DNA of 36,148 bases from Trichosphaerium sp. ATCC 40318. Lineage: Eukaryota; Discosea; Flabellinia; Trichosidae. The notes beneath the pieces are model-generated. The model searched no databases. It was not told where the DNA came from and saw nothing but the letters and a program-made list of their open reading frames with translations. Both the position numbers and the translations under genes were made by a program. Below, one piece after another: positions 30,294 through 36,148 of the stretch. The stretch covers positions 1 through 36,148 of the forward strand of contig JALMLS010000113.1 of the NCBI GenBank assembly GCA_038496445.1. The letters run 5' to 3'. How positions within the stretch are numbered: the first letter of the stretch is position 1; every line of letters starts with the position of its first letter.

Positions 30294-30700
30294 ATGAATA
30301 TCCCACAACAGAGGTGCCGAAACCTTAGTTGGGATGATCCCTACAACCAACAGCTTCCAGCCAAGGAAAAAGCTCCAGACAAGTGTAAAGTTTGCCGCAA
30401 ATCGATGGTAGTACCGTGTAATCGCGTGTGGTACTAATTAAAATAGGTATCGTTTCATAAATCAAGTACACAGTATAGATGGCATTATAAATGTGAGGAT
30501 AGCGTATGTAAATACCGGGAGACACTTATTTCGCCTTCTGCCTTTATGCGAAAAATAAAAGGGACATGCGCCTTTAAAGGCAAGTTCCACTACATGGCTG
30601 GCACGGCAGATACAGTACGTTATCTTTACCTGCTTTTTTACGCCTTACAAGTTTATTTCAGATGAACTGTAAGAAATGTTCATACACCGAGTCGTATTAA
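30294..30700 (+). CDS. Small zinc-binding protein
   Basis: Three exons, 30294-30425, 30474-30614 and 30662-30700, sum to 312 nt (103 aa). Each junction is GT-AG: GTGTGG..ACACAG and GTACGT..TTTCAG. The spliced protein carries CKVCRKS, then YRWHYKCEDSVC, then KKC near the C-terminus. These seven or so Cys and one or two His in paired spacing look like one or two structural zinc sites. It ends CSYTESY. I cannot assign it to a known zinc-finger family. It could be a nucleic-acid or protein adaptor. The exons are short and easily missed by ORF scanning. Confidence 0.6.
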
Positions 30701-30818
30701 ACAACTTAACGCGTTGTCTGTACTAATATGTAATAAAACCAATTTGCCATTTTAGTAAACTGGTTTTTGTTTAAGTACCACAGTGACGCGTGAGCCAATA
30801 CACAACATCACTCGTGAG

Positions 30819-32222
30819 ATGGCTAGTACTCAAACTACCCTACAGGCAAAGCTTGATAGGCTCAAAGACGCAACTGCAAAGTTAGGTACATAGCGATATG
30901 TTTATTGTTTCCCCACGCACAACGGTGTTATTAAGGAGTTATAACGCTATGATAGCGCAAAATGTACCAAATGATCCAAACAGCGCATTTATATTCGCTG
31001 CGCTCAAAGGAGAGCTTAATACAATAAATGAACTCCTAAAAGACGTTAACACAAATGTCAACGCAAAAGATGAAGAGTCAATGACAGCGCTTCATTGGGC
31101 AGCTGCTTATAACGAGCCAAGGGTTGTAGACGCTTTGCTGAATGACAAACGTGTTGATCCTAATGTGCCTAACAAAAGGCAAAATACGCCATTACATCAA
31201 GCTGCGATGTACGGTAAGTAATCAACCCAATTCTTTTAGTCGTTTTAATGACATGTTGTCAAAACAAGGTTCTGCGTTGTCAGCTGAGCGTCTACTAAAG
31301 GATTCACGCGTGAAGATAGATGCATGCAACGAATGGGGTGAAACTCCGCTTTTTCTGGTACGAGCGCCAAAAATGGTAGCAACGTCTAACATAACTCTAG
31401 GCTGCAAACGGTGCTAACAAAGAGGTTTGTGACCTAAACCCTTTAAAAAACCCTGGAACGTTACGCATTCTAAACTGCTCAATAGGTCATGTTGTCTCTT
31501 CTCAAAGGTGGTGCCGACTACAAGATAAAAGATAAATGGAATAGAACACCATCAGAGGCTGCTAAGGAACACGGAGAAACGGAAATAAGCGAAGTAATAA
31601 AATCTTTTATTGCCGGAACCTATGTAGCCAAAGATGAAAGTAAAACTCAGCCGGTACCAAAGAAATCCGGTGTAAAAGGTAGAAGAGAATCTTAAGCAAA
31701 ATGATGGAAGCACCATTAAGTACAGAGAAGTTCTTGGGGTGGCTCAAAGAAGATGACATTGATATCTTGGGATGCGATATGTACAAGTGGACGGCACTTC
31801 ATAAACTTGCTTCGTGGAACAAGTCACAATGTATAGAAGCAATGCTAAGCGACCCTCGTGTTGGTGAAGAGAATATTTCAAAGAAAGGTCAAGGAGGTGA
31901 CACTCCTTTACATTGTGCTATTGAGATGCATGCGTCTGCTTCTGTGGATGTTTTACTAAAAGACGAGAGGGTCAAAAAAAATATTAATGCTCTAAATGAT
32001 AAAGGTCTCACTCCTGCTGATGTGGCTGTTAATTCAGGTAATGCTTCAGCGCTGAGTATTTTAAAGGATCTTGGCGCTGTTTGTGGCAGTAGCGGAGGTA
32101 CAGAAAAAGAATCTCACCTTCCTGAGCATTATGGAAAGACTGAGAAGCGCGCTGTCAAGAAATTAAATACAAATAAGTTTGCGGCTCTTGCAAAGGCAAT
32201 GGGTAAACCAGCTCCAAAATAA
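30819..32222 (+). CDS. Ankyrin-repeat protein
   Basis: Six exons: 30819-30880, 30936-31213, 31269-31357, 31401-31424, 31486-31678, 31726-32222 (1143 nt, 380 aa). Ankyrin repeats are recognisable by TALHWAAAYNE, TPLHQAAMYG, GETPLFL, NRTPSEAAKEHG, TALHKLASWN, DTPLHCAIEM and GLTPADVAVNSG, so at least seven, in two blocks separated by a charged linker. The C-terminus is basic (KKLNTNKFAALAKAMGKPAP). Ankyrin stacks mediate protein binding, and no enzyme domain is attached. A TAA at 31693 falls in a 47-nt intron (31679-31725). The first donor, GTTAGG, is weak, so exon 1 is the least certain part. Confidence 0.8.
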
Positions 32223-32515
32223 ACTATTTCCATTAACAATTGTGTACGCTAGGCTTTAAATACAAGGTTTTTTAGACACCTTGGCTAGCAAAGTTTGTTG
32301 GTACTAGACTTAACCGGTTTTCTAAGACCGCCCTATTTTAAATATTAGCTCTTCTTCAAGAGCTTGAATAGTGATAGCTGCTATCTGGTTGAATCGTGTA
32401 TTTGTAAATAGTTTTGGTCACGTGGGTACATAAGTCAGTTGTTTGACAGCGTTTTGACACTTGTTGATTTAACTTAACAAAAGATTACGGTTTAACCAAC
32501 ATCAGCTGTTACAAT
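32223..32515. promoter_or_regulatory. Intergenic region upstream of the VIT/VWA gene
   Basis: 293 bp. A CACGTG palindrome (GTCACGTGGG) at about 32419 lies 95 bp before the start codon. Nothing else is recognisable. Confidence 0.4.
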
Positions 32516-35500
32516 ATGGATAAACTTTGCTCAGTACGAACGAAGGATGGCAGACTGCTGGAGATCAAAGAGTGCTCTATTCGTGTAGATATATGGGGTT
32601 TTCTCGCAAAAACAACCGTTCAGGTCTTTTACAACCGTTTTACCAACTTTGTCACCTGAAGAACCTAAATACCTATCTAGATGACTTTTTTTAATCGTGG
32701 AGACACTGAGGAAGAGGCAGAATTGAATTTCCCCTTAAACGAAGGTGAGGATACAAACCAAAAAATTCGCCAAACGAATCCAAACTTTTTCCTCGTTTCT
32801 TCACCTCTTAAGTGAATGAGATTATCAATATGGCTACTCGAATACTGAGAGTTTAATCTAGGTTCTACAGTTTGCGGTTACGCTTTAGATGTAAACGGTG
32901 TCATGGTAGACGGCGTAAGTGGTTGTTTGTTCGAATAAAAAAGTTAGTGTCTTGAAATGCTTACTTTACTACATAGGTTGTAGTCCCTAAAGATCAAACT
33001 AGAGCTGCTTTTGAAACCTCAGAAAGGACTAACAATAATACTTGTGGTATGGTTGAACACGTGCGAGGAAACGTGTACAAAACACGTATCTACCCAGTTC
33101 CTAAAAAGTAAGATAAAACCAAGAAAGCTTAAAACCTGACAACAAAAAAGGGGTTCTCGAGCTGTTAGACTTGTATTCTCTTCGCCTTTGAAGGTCCAAG
33201 AAAAACAAAGACAAGAAAAAGCAACTAAGGAACTTGAGTACAACTTCCCTCTTCAATTTGTTGAAAGGATTCCTTCTTATTCCGTTCTAGCGAATGTGAG
33301 TGCTTACACTATGCATGTTTTACCACTAATTGACTCGTTTAGGTGTCCAGTGACTGTGGCATTAAACCAACTAAGTTTAGTTGTAATGGCAAGCCAGTAA
33401 CCTTCTCGAAAGGTCATCAGGTACATTGTAGTGAACATACAAGATATGTCTGTTCTCTTATTAACGAGCTACAAAGGGTCATTCAGGTCATTTTGAGCAA
33501 AAAGATATATCTGCAAATTGCAGTATAATCATACGTGCTACAACAGATGAACCTCTACTATTGGTTGAAAAAGACAGTAAAACAAGTACTGTTTTTTTTT
33601 CGTTGATGGACATTGTTTCTGAACAAAAAACCAGTAAGCCAAGGTACCGTGAAGATAGTCTGCGTTTACAACGTTAACTGATGCTTTTTTGTAGAATTGG
33701 TTCAGTTGTGAATCACTTGCTTGTTCTTTGGGATGCTTCGCTTAGCCAGCAGAATAGCAAGTGTTTGGAATCATTGAAAAGAATATGTTCGCCACTTGGC
33801 AAAGTGGTTGTCGACATAATACCGTTTCGCAATGAACCAGATGCAATGACTTCGTTTGATGTGTCTCATAGCACTTCCGAAATGGAGAACTTCCTGAACA
33901 ACATTGTATACGATGGAGGTAAGTCACGTGACCTAGTAACGATTCTCACTTAGTATCTAGCCAGCGCTTTCTATAATCTACACGCGAGAGCATTGAACAA
34001 GAGTGGTACAGCCTATAAGGCTTGTCTTCTGTTTACGAACGGATTCGCAACAATAGGTACTGCGTTTGCAAATAAGCGTATTTTAAAGCACAAAAGGTCC
34101 TCTTGAGCTTGGAAGTACCGAGTTACGTGTATTCTCATTCTCTCATGATAAAGAAGTAAATCATGATGGTTTGAGGAAGATATCTAAAGCTTCTGGTGGC
34201 GTATACACCAATTTGAAGGCAAACACAAGATTATGTAGTTTGCACTTATACTAATGTTTGTCTTTAGTCATCTGTGAACTTTTCTTCTCTTGCTGCGTCT
34301 ATTCTCAATGTCCAGAACCAATTTTCTTTGTTGCGTATTGAAAGAGGTGATAATTGCGTTACCGATGTGTACCCCAAGCGAAAAGAGGCTGTCAGTCAAG
34401 ACCAGACTGTCATGGTTGTAGGAAAACTGAGCGCTAGCACCAATCTGAAGCTTTGTACAGCTTATTTGTTTGTACCACTACTAACCCTTCGTAGGCTATG
34501 GCTATACCAGTGAATCCATTGCCCATGAGTTTAAAGTAGATGTCAAGGGAGTGAAACGAGGCAGATTTCTTGGAAGGCTATGGGCTCAAAAGAGAATCTC
34601 AGGTTTGTAACAAATTACTAATGTCTCCAGCTTACATTTTTAGATATCCAAGAAGATGCCAATAATAACGAGCGCCTTGCGAAAGAAATGATAAGTTTAA
34701 GTACTATGTATGGAATCGTTACGCCAAAGACATCTATGCTGGTACTTGAGTCAGTTATGCAATACGTCAAGTACGAAATACCACCTCAAAGATGTTACCC
34801 GGTAAGAAATTTCTTACACGTGCTTAATTTACTTAACTGTTAGATATGAGAGCAACTTATTTTGCAATAATGAACGCCCAAATTAAGGATAAAAAGGATG
34901 AAAAAGAAGAGCGGATTCAGTACGTCTTATCTCTTTGGAATAGAAGAGTCGGTATGTAAAAATACTCAAAGGTTCTTTGTTTATTCACTAAAACATTAGC
35001 TTGGTGGGGTGAGAGTGGTGGAAATGTTTCATTGGCTCAGCACCATTTAGATTACAATATTGAACTAGAGACTAAGCATTCATGCGTTCGTACGTAAATC
35101 TATCAACAAGCCAAACCTTAACACTTCGTTAAACAAGATGATTTTACCAATGTTCCTCAAATCTTGCGTATGCCTGAAGACCAACCTTCAGTGATGGCTG
35201 CAGAAATTAAACAAGATGAATATGATCCTGAATTATTGGTAGCCATGGGTATTAATCAATCAGACATAACAGAAATCTTCAGTGTACAAAAAATATTCTT
35301 CCCCAATAATAACAAATTTCGACAGATGTTTGATAAAGATGGGGATGATGAGCTCACCAAAGGCGATATACATTCTTTAATGAGTGGATTGGGAGAAGCT
35401 CTTAGTTCTGCAGAGGTATGAAAGTACTGATTCTTGAAACAACTAACTTTTAAGGCTGCTGAGCTAGCACAAGGTCTCAATGCCCTTAAAACGAAACATC

Positions 35501-36148
35501 TGAAAAAACAAAGAGATACAAGTCCAAGTAGTAGGAGTTTGTCAAGAAGGGAAAATTGAATCGCATTTATCAACCACTAGTGCTACAAAGAAAAGTAGCA
35601 GAACAATACAATGACATTGAAACGTCAATTTCTGCTTTGCCTTCTAGTACTTCATCCGAAGTTGTTGATCGTAGTCTGGCAGCCTATATGATACCTCTAT
35701 CAGCATCTGAGGAACCACAACGTGAATTCTCACGTAAACGAATAAGGGGAAGACCGCTTAAGAAAAAGGCGGAAAAGAGATCCGTACCACAAGAAGTCCA
35801 ACCAATTACCACGTCAGATACCAATACAGTCGAAAAACGTACAACATGCCTTTTTAGTAATGATATTTACTTTTTATTCTTATTATAGGTAAGGCAATGA
35901 GTGTTAAAGCAGGAGATGTTATTGTCGTAAACGGAAAAGAAATAACTATTCAAAAAGTACGAAGATCTCGCCCTGGTAAGCATGGACCAGCGAAGGTTGC
36001 TGTTGTAGGTACGTAATGTTTCTACTATTTTCATTTCGTGCTATTGAATCGTGTTTATTCAAATCACGTGATGGATTTTCGTAGGCATAGATTCGTCCGG
36101 AAAAAAAGTAGAACAGTTAAAAAGGAGTAATGATAGCTTCAACATTAA
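32516..36148 (+). CDS. VIT-VWA-EF-hand protein, apparently continuing into AT-hook and eIF5A-like domain (3' partial)
   Basis: Twenty exons in my model, open at the window edge. Residues 1-165 are a VIT domain (FFNRGDTEEEAELNFPLNEG; CGYALDVNGVMVDGVVV). Residues about 249-396 are a VWA domain with MIDAS DASLS (Asp262, Ser264, Ser266). A C-terminal VIT/VWA-family segment follows (GIVTPKTSMLVLE; LWNRRVAWW). A single EF-hand loop, DKDGDDELTKGD, is at 676-687. Exon 17 can stop at TGA 35557-35559, or splice at 35530 (GTAGGA) to 35581. The second option keeps the frame and adds an AT-hook (RGRP, 784-787) and an eIF5A-type N-domain (GDVIVVNGKEITI, then RSRPGKHGPAK). Lys845 corresponds to the hypusine site. 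No in-frame ATG precedes exon 18, which favours the join, but an ATG at 35897 could start a separate eIF5A-like gene. Intron 10 appears to use a GC donor. Confidence 0.75.

Noticed and set aside
31679-31725. Two separate adjacent ankyrin genes
   Set aside because: The stop at 31693 lies in a 47-nt GT-AG intron. Joining gives one in-frame 380-aa protein.
1-36148. CRISPR arrays, prokaryotic operons, ribosome-binding sites
   Set aside because: No spaced direct repeats. The gene structure is eukaryotic throughout.

Overview
This is a nuclear segment from a compact, intron-dense, AT-rich eukaryotic genome. Most protein genes are chopped by introns of about 40-70 nt. I rebuilt ten spliced genes by hand; for seven complete ones the exon sums are exact multiples of three (GH116 993 aa, VPS9 702 aa, FERRY3 489 aa, Tudor 316 aa, P450 528 aa, ankyrin 380 aa, zinc-binding 103 aa). 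Tudor, VPS9, FERRY3, P450, VIT/VWA, a Ty3/gypsy element and tRNA-Lys(CUU) all point to a eukaryote, probably unicellular. I cannot name the lineage from sequence alone.

Layout: 448-7142 is a complete minus-strand Ty3/gypsy retrotransposon with identical 98-bp LTRs and a 5-bp target duplication. 7670-11541 is a 15-exon secreted GH116 (GBA2-like) glucosidase carrying two PAN/apple-like segments. 11668-12691 holds two decayed F-box/LRR copies. 12858-16151 is a pair of divergent tRNA-Lys genes inside a nearly identical 296-bp inverted repeat, with a Cys-rich hypothetical gene and mostly empty DNA between. 16321-21868 is a head-to-head pair: a VPS9-domain Rab5-type GEF (minus) and FERRY3/C12orf4 (plus). 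22034-23491 encodes a Tudor-domain nuclear protein with a Pro/Ala tail. 24092-25519 is an intronless F-box-like/MORN-type repeat gene resembling giant-virus and bacterial proteins. 26034-28108 is a cytochrome P450, flanked by two inverted tRNA-derived relics. 28702-29813 is an unknown nuclear-looking protein, 30294-30700 a small zinc-binding protein and 30819-32222 an ankyrin protein. 32516 to the right edge is a VIT-VWA-EF-hand gene that, in my model, splices on into an AT-hook and an eIF5A-like domain.

The strongest leads are the VIT/VWA/EF-hand to eIF5A-like architecture, the shared promoter of a Rab5 GEF and a FERRY subunit, the possible laterally acquired MORN gene, and a window-wide excess of the palindrome CACGTG (about 32 copies) together with GTAC-type splice donors. 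All exon models are hand-made and need RNA evidence.
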